The position numbers and the translations under genes were made by a program. This document shows, one piece after another, positions 1 to 5,105 of a stretch of DNA of 6,236 bases (its first letter is position 1; every line of letters begins with the position of its first letter). The notes beneath the pieces were generated by a model that saw only the letters and a list, made by a program, of their open reading frames with translations, did not search any database and was not told the origin of the DNA. This DNA comes from Methanosarcina sp. (GTDB taxonomy: Archaea; Halobacteriota; Methanosarcinia; Methanosarcinales; Methanosarcinaceae), in assembly GCA_013331265.1 (NCBI GenBank), contig DUGS01000095.1, positions 1-6,236 of the forward strand. The letters run 5' to 3'.

Positions 1-154
1 TTGAAGCAACCTATAGAAGGAGTTTTTTTATATAAAGTTTTTGCCGGAAAAAACAGGAAGCCTTTGTAAGATGAGGGAATTTTCCTGTTTTCGGGCACTA
101 AAAGTAACCAAAAACAGGAAAAAATCCCGGTTATGGACAGGATTCAGGCGCGAA
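1..154. other. Non-coding stretch downstream of thi4 with alternative hairpins
   Basis: No convincing gene is visible here. The word AAAACAGGAA occurs at 50-59 and 111-120, and its exact complement TTCCTGTTTT lies between them at 82-91. The middle copy can pair with either flank: 80-91 with 111-122 (12 perfect pairs, 19-base loop) or 82-91 with 50-59 (10 perfect pairs, 22-base loop). Read on the minus strand, the thi4 direction, the second hairpin ends in six T residues (48-53), like a terminator, and the first hairpin would compete with it. This may simply end the thi4 transcript, or it may be an attenuator in front of a minus-strand gene beyond the window. The pairing is seen directly; the role is inferred. 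Confidence 0.5.
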
Positions 155-937
155 TCAGAGCCCTTTGAGCCTGTCAAGAGCAAGTTTTGCAGCTTTTTCT
201 CCAGAAAGGAGCATCCCGCCGAATACAGGACCCATTCTCGGAGCACGGGTTGCGGCATTTGCAGCCATGCCCGCAACAATCAGCCCTGGATAAATCTCCT
301 GGGTTGCATCCACAGCCATGCGCTCGCCTACCTCAGACCACATTGGTTTTTCCCCAAGCATGCCAAGTTCCCCGATCTTTGCATTTGGGATTTTCCGGAG
401 AATCGTGTTGCAGACAACTGCATCGTGCCCTGTCCCGTCGATTACGAGTTTTGTGCGGATCATGAGAGGGTCTACGTGCAGGCGCTGTGTTGTAACAGGT
501 CCCCAGTTGATGACTATGCCGGTAACCCTGTCATTCTCCCGGATCATAACGTCTTCAAAGCTCACAAGGTTAAAGACCTCAGCCCCTGCCGAAGTTGCCC
601 CTGCAATCAGCTTTCCTACGGATTCCACGGAGTTTGCCACGTAATATCCAGACTCATATTCCTTATACCTGATCCCGAAGTCGTCCAGGACGCGGCATGC
701 CTCTTCCTGCACAACTATACGCGGGAACATCATGCCTCCGGCCCACATGCCGCCCCCAAGTGACAGCTTCTGCTCGTAAATGGCAACCTTTGCCCCGGCT
801 TCAGCCAGGTACTTTGCAGCCACAAGGTTTGCAGGTCCCCCTCCTATAAGTGCTACATCGATGTCCGTGTAGTCAAGGAAGGTTTTAGAATACTCATCAA
901 AAATTGCCCGTGTGATAATGACTTCGTCGAGTTCCAT
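155..937 (-). CDS. thi4: Thi4-family thiamine thiazole synthase, sulfide-dependent archaeal type
   Basis: A 260-residue protein of normal length for archaeal Thi4. The family uses NAD, glycine and a sulfur source to make the ADP-thiazole half of thiamine in the cytoplasm. A dinucleotide-binding glycine motif GGGPAN (residues 32-37) is followed by an acidic strand end, VAIYE (51-55). GGGMWAGGMM (61-70), DGTGHDA (167-173) and the C-terminal RAPRMGPVFGGM (231-242) are family signatures. The yeast suicide enzyme has its sulfur-donating cysteine in a CMDP-like motif; here the matching position is His154 (HVDP, 154-157). This marks the catalytic class that uses free sulfide with iron, as described for methanogen homologues. 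Such proteins are sometimes labelled ribose-1,5-bisphosphate isomerase or RuBP synthase, which I consider less likely. The start is ATG at 935-937, preceded on the minus strand by GAGAG (944-948), a modest ribosome binding site. No thiamine gene adjoins it. Confidence 0.95.
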   Translation of the reverse strand: MELDEVIITRAIFDEYSKTFLDYTDIDVALIGGGPANLVAAKYLAEAGAKVAIYEQKLSLGGGMWAGGMMFPRIVVQEEACRVLDDFGIRYKEYESGYYVANSVESVGKLIAGATSAGAEVFNLVSFEDVMIRENDRVTGIVINWGPVTTQRLHVDPLMIRTKLVIDGTGHDAVVCNTILRKIPNAKIGELGMLGEKPMWSEVGERMAVDATQEIYPGLIVAGMAANAATRAPRMGPVFGGMLLSGEKAAKLALDRLKGL

Positions 938-1004
938 TTTAATCTCTCATAAAACTTATACGGTCGAAATTCCGGAGAAAACAACCCGGTTTTTTCAGAA
1001 GTAA

Positions 1005-1026
1005 ATCAGGGATTGTTAACCCTGAT
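1005..1026 (-). promoter_or_regulatory. Hairpin in the presumed thi4 leader
   Basis: ATCAGGG (1005-1011) and CCCTGAT (1020-1026) are perfect complements around an 8-base loop, about 70 bases upstream of the thi4 start. If the thi4 transcript begins upstream of it, this is a leader hairpin. It lacks the conserved core of a TPP riboswitch. Function unknown; it could be chance or a protein-binding inverted repeat. Confidence 0.3.
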
Positions 1027-1361
1027 CCATAAGCATTGAAATTTACATTTTGATACAGGGCATTGCTATTAAAGTTGTTGGAATCTGAAGGATAGATGGG
1101 GGAAGAAAAGTAATAGTCCTGAAGCGGCTTTACGGACGGCAATATCAGAGCTTCAAATAAATTTTACCAGCCACGAAATTTCAATTTTGTGAGTACTTTT
1201 AGGGGCGTGCGAAGATTTCGGTTTGCGCGGCTAGAAGGTTTGAGAGACTGAAAAAATGGACCCCGGATTTTTTGATCGATTGAACTTCAAGCACAGGGTT
1301 GATTTTTCGGTTTTGATCTTTGATCATTGCCGGGGTTTCAGTTTCATTGCTCGGATACCAT

Positions 1362-1392
1362 GCTCACCCACGCTCAACGACTGAGTGTGAGC
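1362..1392. repeat. Bulged inverted repeat, possible structured or dispersed element
   Basis: GCTCA (1362-1366), a four-base bulge, CGCTCA (1371-1376), a five-base loop ACGAC, then TGAGTG (1382-1387) and TGAGC (1388-1392) fold into a two-part stem of 5 and 6 pairs with one G-U. The block is visibly richer in GC than the flanking spacer. It may be part of a larger structured element starting near CCCCGG at 1261. No T-run follows on either strand, so it is not an ordinary terminator. I cannot tell whether it is dispersed in the genome. Confidence 0.35.
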
Positions 1393-1562
1393 TTCCCTAA
1401 AATAAAATGAATAAACAGGGTCAACACCTTTTTTCTGACGTTTACGTCTTTTATGCAATTTTTCAATCTTGCCTGCAAAATGGACCAAACTCTCTTCGCT
1501 TGGAACAAGAAAGAGGGCAGGTGGAATACTCCAGTCCGATTAGCCCACAACTTCCTCAAAAA

Positions 1563-1572
1563 GGATATATAA
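1563..1572 (+). promoter_or_regulatory. Candidate TATA box upstream of the RT remnant
   Basis: GGATATATAAG is a good archaeal TATA match in a very AT-rich region. It lies about 100 bases before the ATG at 1669, so it would leave a leader of about 75 bases. Several other AT-rich words nearby (about 1578-1632) could serve equally well, so the exact box is uncertain. Confidence 0.3.
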
Positions 1573-1668
1573 GTAACAACATATACTATATAAACTATTT
1601 AAAACTATTATATGTATAAATTTTTATATTGTATTTTATTGTAGATAGTAAATAATTGGAGTAAACTT

Positions 1669-2376
1669 ATGAATATAAGTAATTTAGGGACCTTAAAGGG
1701 AAGGACAGTTACCTGGAATGAAAGCAAGAAAAAGGCTGGAGTCTATGGGGAAAAATGGCCTACAGCACAAACCAGGATAAGAAGCTCACAAGATGCTTGT
1801 GAACAGATATTCATCTATCTCTGTAATAAACACTCTGAACAATGGATCCTGAAAGGGAACATCAAAGGTTGTTTCGACAAAATCAACCATCAATGGTTAA
1901 TAAACAATATTTTGAGAGACAGTACCATAAGGAATCAATTTTTTAAAGCAGTTTTTGGTTTTAAACATCCTCTGAACCCCAAAAAAATTGAGACTCTACG
2001 AGAAAGAATCATATCGTCCATTATGGTGAATATAGCTTTAGACGGCATCGAACAATTGTTGTTTACCAAATACAGTACAGGTAAAAGTGAGAAAGACAAC
2101 TCTATAGCGAGATGTCAAAACGAGGTAAACTTTGTCAGATACGCTGATGATTTTGTGGTCATTGCCAGCTCTGAAGAATTAGTCAGAGAAATTAAGGAAC
2201 TGATCAGAGACTTTCTTAAAAAAAGAGATCTGGAACTATCGGAAGAAAAGACTCTTATTACTCATATTGATTACGGTTTTGACTTCTTTGGATGGAATTT
2301 CAAAAAATATGAAGGTAAACTTCAAATCAAAATTGCACGGCAACATCCTGTAGTAAGCTGTGGGATATTCGACTGA
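1669..2376 (+). pseudogene. Decayed group II intron reverse transcriptase, internally deleted
   Basis: A 235-residue open frame that resembles group II intron-encoded reverse transcriptases (often well over 400 residues) but is missing large parts. The start GTLKGRTVTW (7-16) resembles their N-terminus. At about residues 24-45 a piece like the usual PGVDGxxW motif is joined directly to SSQDACEQIF, which normally lies far downstream, so most of the fingers region is deleted. The palm follows: motif A reads GNIKGCFDKI (63-72), with Asn64 where the first catalytic aspartate belongs. The normal PQGGIISP block has become RERIISSI (111-118). VRYADDF with the YADD box (159-162 region) is intact, then a thumb-like part ends at residue 235. 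The maturase X and DNA-binding regions are absent, and I see no domain V/VI RNA sequence downstream. A GGAG (1658-1661) stands 7 bases before the ATG. Loss of a metal-binding aspartate and of PQGG argues against activity, although the frame is unbroken. Confidence 0.82.
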
Positions 2377-2386
2377 AATAAGACTG

Positions 2387-2400
2387 AAAAAATAAAAAAA
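2387..2400 (-). terminator. U-tract terminator of the minus-strand gene remnant
   Basis: The plus strand is AAAAAATAAAAAAA, giving T7-A-T6 on the minus strand, beginning 6 bases after the minus-strand stop at 2407-2409. Archaeal transcription commonly ends at such T-rich tracts. Its position supports the view that the reading frame ending at 2407 is a true gene end. Confidence 0.55.
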
Positions 2401-2406
2401 GAGAGA

Positions 2407-2583
2407 TCATAACTCACTCGCGATTTCAAGAAAAGCAGGACGCTTCTTAAATTCGGATTTCAGGTCGGAAAAACGTTTTGCCCACCCTGCTTCATTTTTC
2501 AAAATATCAATATAGATATATTTGGCCTTTTCAAGATCCCTGACCACATAATTAGAATTTTTAAGATTATATGTTATTTTCTT
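2407..2583 (-). pseudogene. C-terminal remnant of an unidentified gene (or 46-residue microprotein)
   Basis: The minus-strand frame is open from 2583 down to the TGA at 2407-2409 (58 codons). It has protein-like, amphipathic composition: DLEKAKYIYIDILKNE followed by AGWAKRFSDLKSEFKKRP and a final EIASEL. The helical, Tyr- and Ala-spaced pattern is reminiscent of a TPR-like helical repeat, but I do not recognise the family. There is no ATG. The only usable start is GTG at 2545-2547, which has no ribosome binding site and would give 46 residues; upstream, the frame is closed by TGA at 2584-2586. With a clean terminator after the stop and no good start, I read it as the surviving 3' end of a longer gene whose 5' part was lost, next to the decayed intron RT. 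A genuine small protein is the alternative. Confidence 0.45.
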
Positions 2584-2624
2584 TCACTTATTAGTTTTCC
2601 ACTTATCTCGTGAGCCCACCAACT

Positions 2625-2633
2625 ATTATATAC
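2625..2633 (+). promoter_or_regulatory. TATA box of the DUF5316-like gene
   Basis: ATTATATAC is a strong archaeal TATA box. Its centre is about 25 bases before 2654, so transcription would begin almost exactly at the GTG start codon at 2656. This suggests a leaderless mRNA, in keeping with the absence of a separate ribosome binding site. Confidence 0.5.
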
Positions 2634-2655
2634 TCATAATGAAATAAATGAAAAG

Positions 2656-2976
2656 GTGGAAAGAATAAAGAGTTTATTGTTTATCGATGTGGGAATCTTT
2701 GTTATTGCAGCTCTCGCATCATTCCTTAAGGAAGATTTTATGCTAATTATAGATATCATAGGCTGTACCGGCTTGATTTTTGTAGTTACTGCGGGAATTT
2801 TAGCAGGTTCTTTTGTGAGAGGAGACAGGATAAGGGCAAATTATGATCCTGAAGAAGAAGAGCGCAAGCAGAAAAATAGGTTGTCAGAAAATTTATTTTT
2901 TGTTGGCCTCTTCAACATCGTCATATCAATATTTGCCTACGAACTCACAAAACAAGGATTTGCCGTGATGAATTGA
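2656..2976 (+). CDS. Small three-helix membrane protein, DUF5316-like
   Basis: A 106-residue protein with three likely membrane helices, at about 6-24, 28-54 and 79-97. Between helices 2 and 3 lies a charged loop containing SFVRGDRIRANY (52-63) and an acidic-basic stretch DPEEEERKQKNR (64-75). The motif SF-V-GDR-RANY followed by a charged loop and a final hydrophobic helix is what I recall of the DUF5316 family of Bacillus-type bacteria; its function is unknown. The start is GTG at 2656. ATGs at 2639 and 2648 are in other frames, and no in-frame ATG precedes the GTG. There is no separate ribosome binding site, and the TATA box fits a leaderless start. The gene stands alone and converges on the META lipoprotein. 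An archaeal member of a mostly Firmicute family would suggest transfer, but this needs a database search. Confidence 0.7.
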   Translation: MERIKSLLFIDVGIFVIAALASFLKEDFMLIIDIIGCTGLIFVVTAGILAGSFVRGDRIRANYDPEEEERKQKNRLSENLFFVGLFNIVISIFAYELTKQGFAVMN

Positions 2977-3017
2977 AGACCTCACTCTCTACAAAAAATA
3001 AATTTGCCCTGAAGCTC

Positions 3018-3052
3018 AAAAAAGAATGAGGCTCTATAATATTTTGAGCCTC
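3018..3052 (-). terminator. Hairpin plus U-run terminator of the META lipoprotein gene
   Basis: On the minus strand GAGGCTC (3046-3052) pairs perfectly with GAGCCTC (3028-3034) around an 11-base AT loop. After four bases come six T residues (3018-3023). This is placed about 30 bases after the lipoprotein stop. A competing 8-pair stem (3014-3021 with 3042-3049) overlaps it. It may also stop transcripts of the plus-strand gene ending at 2976, though no T-run follows in that direction. Confidence 0.7.
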
Positions 3053-3083
3053 TATCTACCGAATTCAATTCAAAATAAAGCCT

Positions 3084-3794
3084 TTACTGCTTAGCCTCTC
3101 CCCCATTGACAAAGAACATTTTGTCACCTTCGTTTCCGGGGTAAAGGACAAGCTTTCCGTCCTCAATGGTTACTGCCTCTACAGTGGGTAAAAGAGACAG
3201 ATATTCTCCATCCATAGACTCAGGCCCACACGCCATAAGCGTGATACCAGCCGGACCAAGGATGAGGCTGTTTCCTTCCAGGGTATAAGTTCCACTGCCG
3301 CTGTTGCAGTCGGCTTTGATGTAATATGTGCCATCATCAAAGAGGGCAAGCGTATAGTTCTCAGGGTCAGGCACCATTATCTGGGTATCAGGGCTGTCAG
3401 AGTCCTGGAAACTGGTCCACTGCCATTCAACATTGATGATATTGTCAGCAGAAACTGGTTCAAGTCCCCCTATAATGCTTTCTGTGCTTTCAGAGCTTCC
3501 TGAGCTCCCTGCAGACCCAGATGGAATGGTTTCTGTGGATTCGGCAGGAGTGCTCTCTATGGGTTCAGTAGAAGTGTTCTCTACGGGTTCAGCAGAATTG
3601 TTCTCTGCAGGCTCGACAGAAGTATTTCCTGAAGGCTCGGTGAGAGTGTTTTCTGCAGGTTCGACAGAAGTATTTTCTGAAGGCTCAGCAGGAGCTTCTT
3701 CCTGCTCAGTACAGCCGAGCGAGAAGGAGACTACGGTTATAACTCCTATAGTAAGGAGTAAAACCAGAGTTATGGATGCACTTCTAGTTTTCAT
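3084..3794 (-). CDS. META (HslJ-like) domain lipoprotein with octapeptide-repeat stalk
   Basis: A 236-residue secreted protein in three parts. Residues 1-28 are a signal peptide with basic start, hydrophobic core and lipobox SLGC, Cys28 being the lipid-anchored residue. Residues 37-92 are seven Glu/Pro/Asn/Thr/Ser octapeptides that probably form an extended stalk, followed by a Ser/Gly linker (93-103). Residues about 122-230 match the META/DUF306 fold found in HslJ: WQWTSF (124-129), FDDGTYYIKADCNSGSGTY (152-170), GPAGITLMACGPESMDGEYL (180-199) and a C-terminal KLVLYPG strand. Cys163 and Cys189 could form a disulfide outside the cell. META domains in HslJ are linked to stress or antibiotic resistance in bacteria, but the biochemical role is not settled. 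The start is ATG at 3792-3794, with GAGGC (3800-3804 on the minus strand) five bases upstream. It is a single gene with its own promoter, operator-like repeat and terminator. Confidence 0.9.
   Translation of the reverse strand: MKTRSASITLVLLLTIGVITVVSFSLGCTEQEEAPAEPSENTSVEPAENTLTEPSGNTSVEPAENNSAEPVENTSTEPIESTPAESTETIPSGSAGSSGSSESTESIIGGLEPVSADNIINVEWQWTSFQDSDSPDTQIMVPDPENYTLALFDDGTYYIKADCNSGSGTYTLEGNSLILGPAGITLMACGPESMDGEYLSLLPTVEAVTIEDGKLVLYPGNEGDKMFFVNGGEAKQ
3519..3686 (-). repeat. Seven 24-base tandem repeats inside the lipoprotein gene
   Basis: The units encode EPSENTSV, EPAENTLT, EPSGNTSV, EPAENNSA, EPVENTST, EPIESTPA and ESTETIPS (residues 37-92). Units 1 and 3 are nearly identical, as are the starts of 2 and 4, so the newest event looks like a 48-base duplication. 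The last units have diverged. Such in-frame repeats can change in number and alter stalk length. Confidence 0.85.
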
Positions 3795-3837
3795 CGTATG
3801 CCTCGTAAATTAATTGCATGGAAAGATGTGTCACTTC

Positions 3838-3845
3838 GATATAAC
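3838..3845 (-). promoter_or_regulatory. TATA box of the META lipoprotein gene
   Basis: On the minus strand the sequence reads GTTATATC, with A/T-rich bases upstream. It lies about 45 bases before the ATG, so transcription would start near 3817 and leave a leader of about 22 bases that still contains the GAGGC ribosome binding site. The spacing is right for an archaeal promoter. Confidence 0.45.
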
Positions 3846-3855
3846 TTTTGTTTAA

Positions 3856-3875
3856 ACTGCAATTTGATTTGCAGT
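3856..3875. promoter_or_regulatory. Operator-like inverted repeat upstream of the lipoprotein promoter
   Basis: ACTGCAA (3856-3862) and TTGCAGT (3869-3875) form a perfect 7-base inverted repeat with a 6-base spacer, 20 bases overall. This suits a dimeric helix-turn-helix regulator. It lies about 10 bases upstream of the lipoprotein TATA box, a place where archaeal activators bind. No regulator is encoded in the window. Confidence 0.4.
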
Positions 3876-4289
3876 AATTTAAAAATTCTCTAAATAATTT
3901 TTCATTTGTTTTTGGGAGTTAATTATACAGCGGATGTTTACCTCAGCTACCTTTTTTCACATAAAAGGGTTTTTGAAGAAATTTTTTGAAGGCAAATACC
4001 GTTGCATAATGAACGTTTGAATTTGTAGATAAAGAACTAAGGAGTAGAATTCAGAATTTAAGTTCAGAAATTTAGATTCCTATGCATCTATAATTCACAA
4101 CACAAACCTTATTGATTAATAAATAAAAATTAACAAATAAAAAACTAAAAATTAGGAAATAAGATGAAAATAAGCGTCATGCTAGCCTCTGACTGAATCC
4201 TGAGTTCGGGACCGTATAATAAGAAATTAGCTAAACAGGTTTTTGAATTTAAAATGGTTCTTTAGATACTGAAAATACAAGTTAAAACA

Positions 4290-4298
4290 AAATATATA
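4290..4298 (+). promoter_or_regulatory. TATA box of the DUF6448 gene
   Basis: AAATATATA, preceded by A-rich bases that could serve as BRE. A start about 25 bases downstream (near 4320) gives a leader of about 30 bases that includes the strong GAAGGGGG ribosome binding site at 4333-4340. Confidence 0.5.
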
Positions 4299-4349
4299 GG
4301 TAGATTTTCGTTTCTGAAAGTGATATAATACTGAAGGGGGATATGGAAT

Positions 4350-4967
4350 ATGAAAACCAGCATTATAATATTCTTAGCTTTCAGCGTTTTTATAATAGGA
4401 ACTCTAATGCCAGCTGAAGCACATTGCGATACTCTTGATGGTCCTGTTGTTAAGGCGGCTCAGAGGTCTCTGGATACCGGCAATGTAAACTTTACTCTCA
4501 TCTGGGTTCCGGAAGAGAATGAGGCCCAGATAAAAGAGGCATTTAATAAGACCCTTGAGGTCAGGAAGTTGAATCTGGAAGCAAAAGATCTGGCAGATAT
4601 GTACTTCTTTGAAACGGTAGTGCGCATCCACAGAGAATCAGAAGGGGAGTCTTATACCGGCTTGAAACCTGCAGGGACTGACCTTGGGCCAGTCATACCT
4701 GCTGCTGACAAAGCTCTCGAGAACAACTCATCCGAAGAGTTAGTACAGCTTCTGACAGATGCTGTGCAGAACGGTACTCTCGAAGAATATGATAAAGCGA
4801 TTGCCAAGAAGAATTTCAATCCGGATAATGTCAAAGCCGGAAGAGAATATGTAGAGGTTTATGTACCATTCATCCACTATGTTGAGAGAATCTATGAGGC
4901 CGCTACCACTCCTGTAGAAGGACACTATACAGAGGATGAATACGCCGAGGATGAACAGCTCCACTAA
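4350..4967 (+). CDS. Exported DUF6448-family protein
   Basis: A 205-residue protein with a clear signal peptide: MKTS, a hydrophobic core (5-20), then AEA (22-24) as the likely cleavage site. The mature protein would start at His25 with HCDTLDGPVV (25-34). HCDT, the VNFTLIWV block (46-53), MYFFETVVRIHR (84-95), TGLKPAGTDLGP (103-114) and FIHYVER (174-180) are signatures I recognise from the DUF6448 family, found in many bacteria; its function is unknown. Conserved-looking His25, Cys26, His94 and His176 could make a metal site. The tail (189-205) is acidic with two further histidines. The ATG is chosen over one at 4343, which is out of frame; GAAGGGGG (4333-4340) is well spaced. It is transcribed alone, with its own promoter and a terminator overlapping its stop codon. 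Family assignment is fairly sure; metal binding is inference. Confidence 0.85.
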   Translation: MKTSIIIFLAFSVFIIGTLMPAEAHCDTLDGPVVKAAQRSLDTGNVNFTLIWVPEENEAQIKEAFNKTLEVRKLNLEAKDLADMYFFETVVRIHRESEGESYTGLKPAGTDLGPVIPAADKALENNSSEELVQLLTDAVQNGTLEEYDKAIAKKNFNPDNVKAGREYVEVYVPFIHYVERIYEAATTPVEGHYTEDEYAEDEQLH

Positions 4968-4990
4968 AAACGAGCTTTCCTCTTTTTATT
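4957..4990 (+). terminator. Terminator of the DUF6448 gene
   Basis: AGCTC (4957-4961) pairs with GAGCT (4972-4976). The stop codon lies in the 10-base loop, and the hairpin is followed by TTTCCTCTTTTTATT. The stem is short, but archaeal termination depends mostly on the T-rich tract, which is clear and continues past 4990. Confidence 0.5.
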
Positions 4991-5060
4991 GTTTTCTTGA
5001 TGAATTAAAGCTGTCAACCAATTCTTTTCTAAAAAAACAAATTAGCCTGAAAGTCATGTT

Positions 5061-5084
5061 ACTTATAGTTGGGAAATTATATTA
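5061..5084 (+). promoter_or_regulatory. Promoter region of the XP-repeat / TIR cluster
   Basis: Two TATA-like words occur: ACTTATAG near 5061-5068 and AAATTATATTA at 5074-5084. The first places the start near 5091, just keeping the ribosome binding site. The second, a better match, would start near 5104 and lose it. I therefore favour the first, or a start slightly upstream of that expected for the second. Confidence 0.4.
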
Positions 5085-5091
5085 TTGAATA

Positions 5092-5098
5092 GAGGGGG
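5092..5098 (+). promoter_or_regulatory. Strong ribosome binding site deciding a TTG start
   Basis: GAGGGGG ends 7 bases before TTG at 5106-5108. Without this site the small frame would be easy to dismiss. It is the strongest such site near the three-gene cluster apart from that at 5860-5869. Confidence 0.6.
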
Positions 5099-5105
5099 AA
5101 TTATT

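Larger units (their letters stand above)
938..1668. other. Long non-coding stretch between thi4 and the RT remnant
   Basis: About 730 bases without a gene I can support. It should contain the 5' leader and promoter of thi4 (minus strand). The best TATA-like stretch I see for that is AAAATTTATTTG near 1156-1167, which would give a leader of roughly 190 bases, so the assignment is weak. Two hairpins stand out, at 1005-1026 and 1362-1392, and CCCCGG at 1261-1266 is mirrored by CCGGGG at 1330-1335, which could close a larger structure. The open frames here (939-1142 minus, 1374-1559 minus, 1407-1619 plus) lack good ribosome binding sites and family resemblance. From about 1560 the sequence becomes extremely AT-rich, typical of a promoter region for the plus-strand frame at 1669. 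Confidence 0.6.
3795..4349. other. Divergent, AT-rich intergenic region
   Basis: About 555 bases without a gene. The left side contains the lipoprotein promoter and an inverted repeat. The right side contains the promoter and ribosome binding site of the DUF6448 gene. The middle (about 3880-4280) is strongly AT-rich with A- and T-runs, for example around 4115-4165. It contains only very short frames, such as an ATG at 4164 ending after about ten codons. I see no RNA gene or mobile element in it. Confidence 0.6.

Noticed and set aside
41..763. 240-codon plus-strand open frame
   Set aside because: It lies opposite thi4, whose motifs are unmistakable. The plus frame has a Cys/His/Pro-rich composition typical of an antisense shadow and no family resemblance.
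938..1030. TPP (THI-box) riboswitch in front of thi4
   Set aside because: The conserved core (CUGAGA and the ACCUGAUC region in proper order) is absent on the minus strand. The CCCTGATCC resemblance lies on the wrong strand.
939..1142. 67-codon minus-strand frame ending two bases before thi4
   Set aside because: TTG start with no ribosome binding site, Asn/Ser-rich low-information sequence, and it covers a hairpin; more likely the thi4 leader or spacer.
1190..1260. Possible tRNA-like or small RNA segment
   Set aside because: Only a short CGAA/TTCG hairpin near 1210 can be drawn; no cloverleaf and no T-loop motif.
1374..1619. Overlapping frames of 61 (minus) and 70 (plus) codons
   Set aside because: They overlap each other on opposite strands, have no ribosome binding sites, and the plus frame runs into AT-rich promoter-like sequence.
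3519..3686. CRISPR-like array
   Set aside because: The periodicity is 24 bases with no spacers, stays in frame and encodes a peptide repeat.
3433..3813. 126-codon plus-strand open frame with repeats
   Set aside because: Its repeats are the mirror of the lipoprotein octapeptide region on the minus strand. No ribosome binding site and no recognisable domain.
4404..4964. Minus-strand frames of 75, 60 and 74 codons
   Set aside because: All lie opposite the clearly coding DUF6448 gene, with no binding sites or domains.
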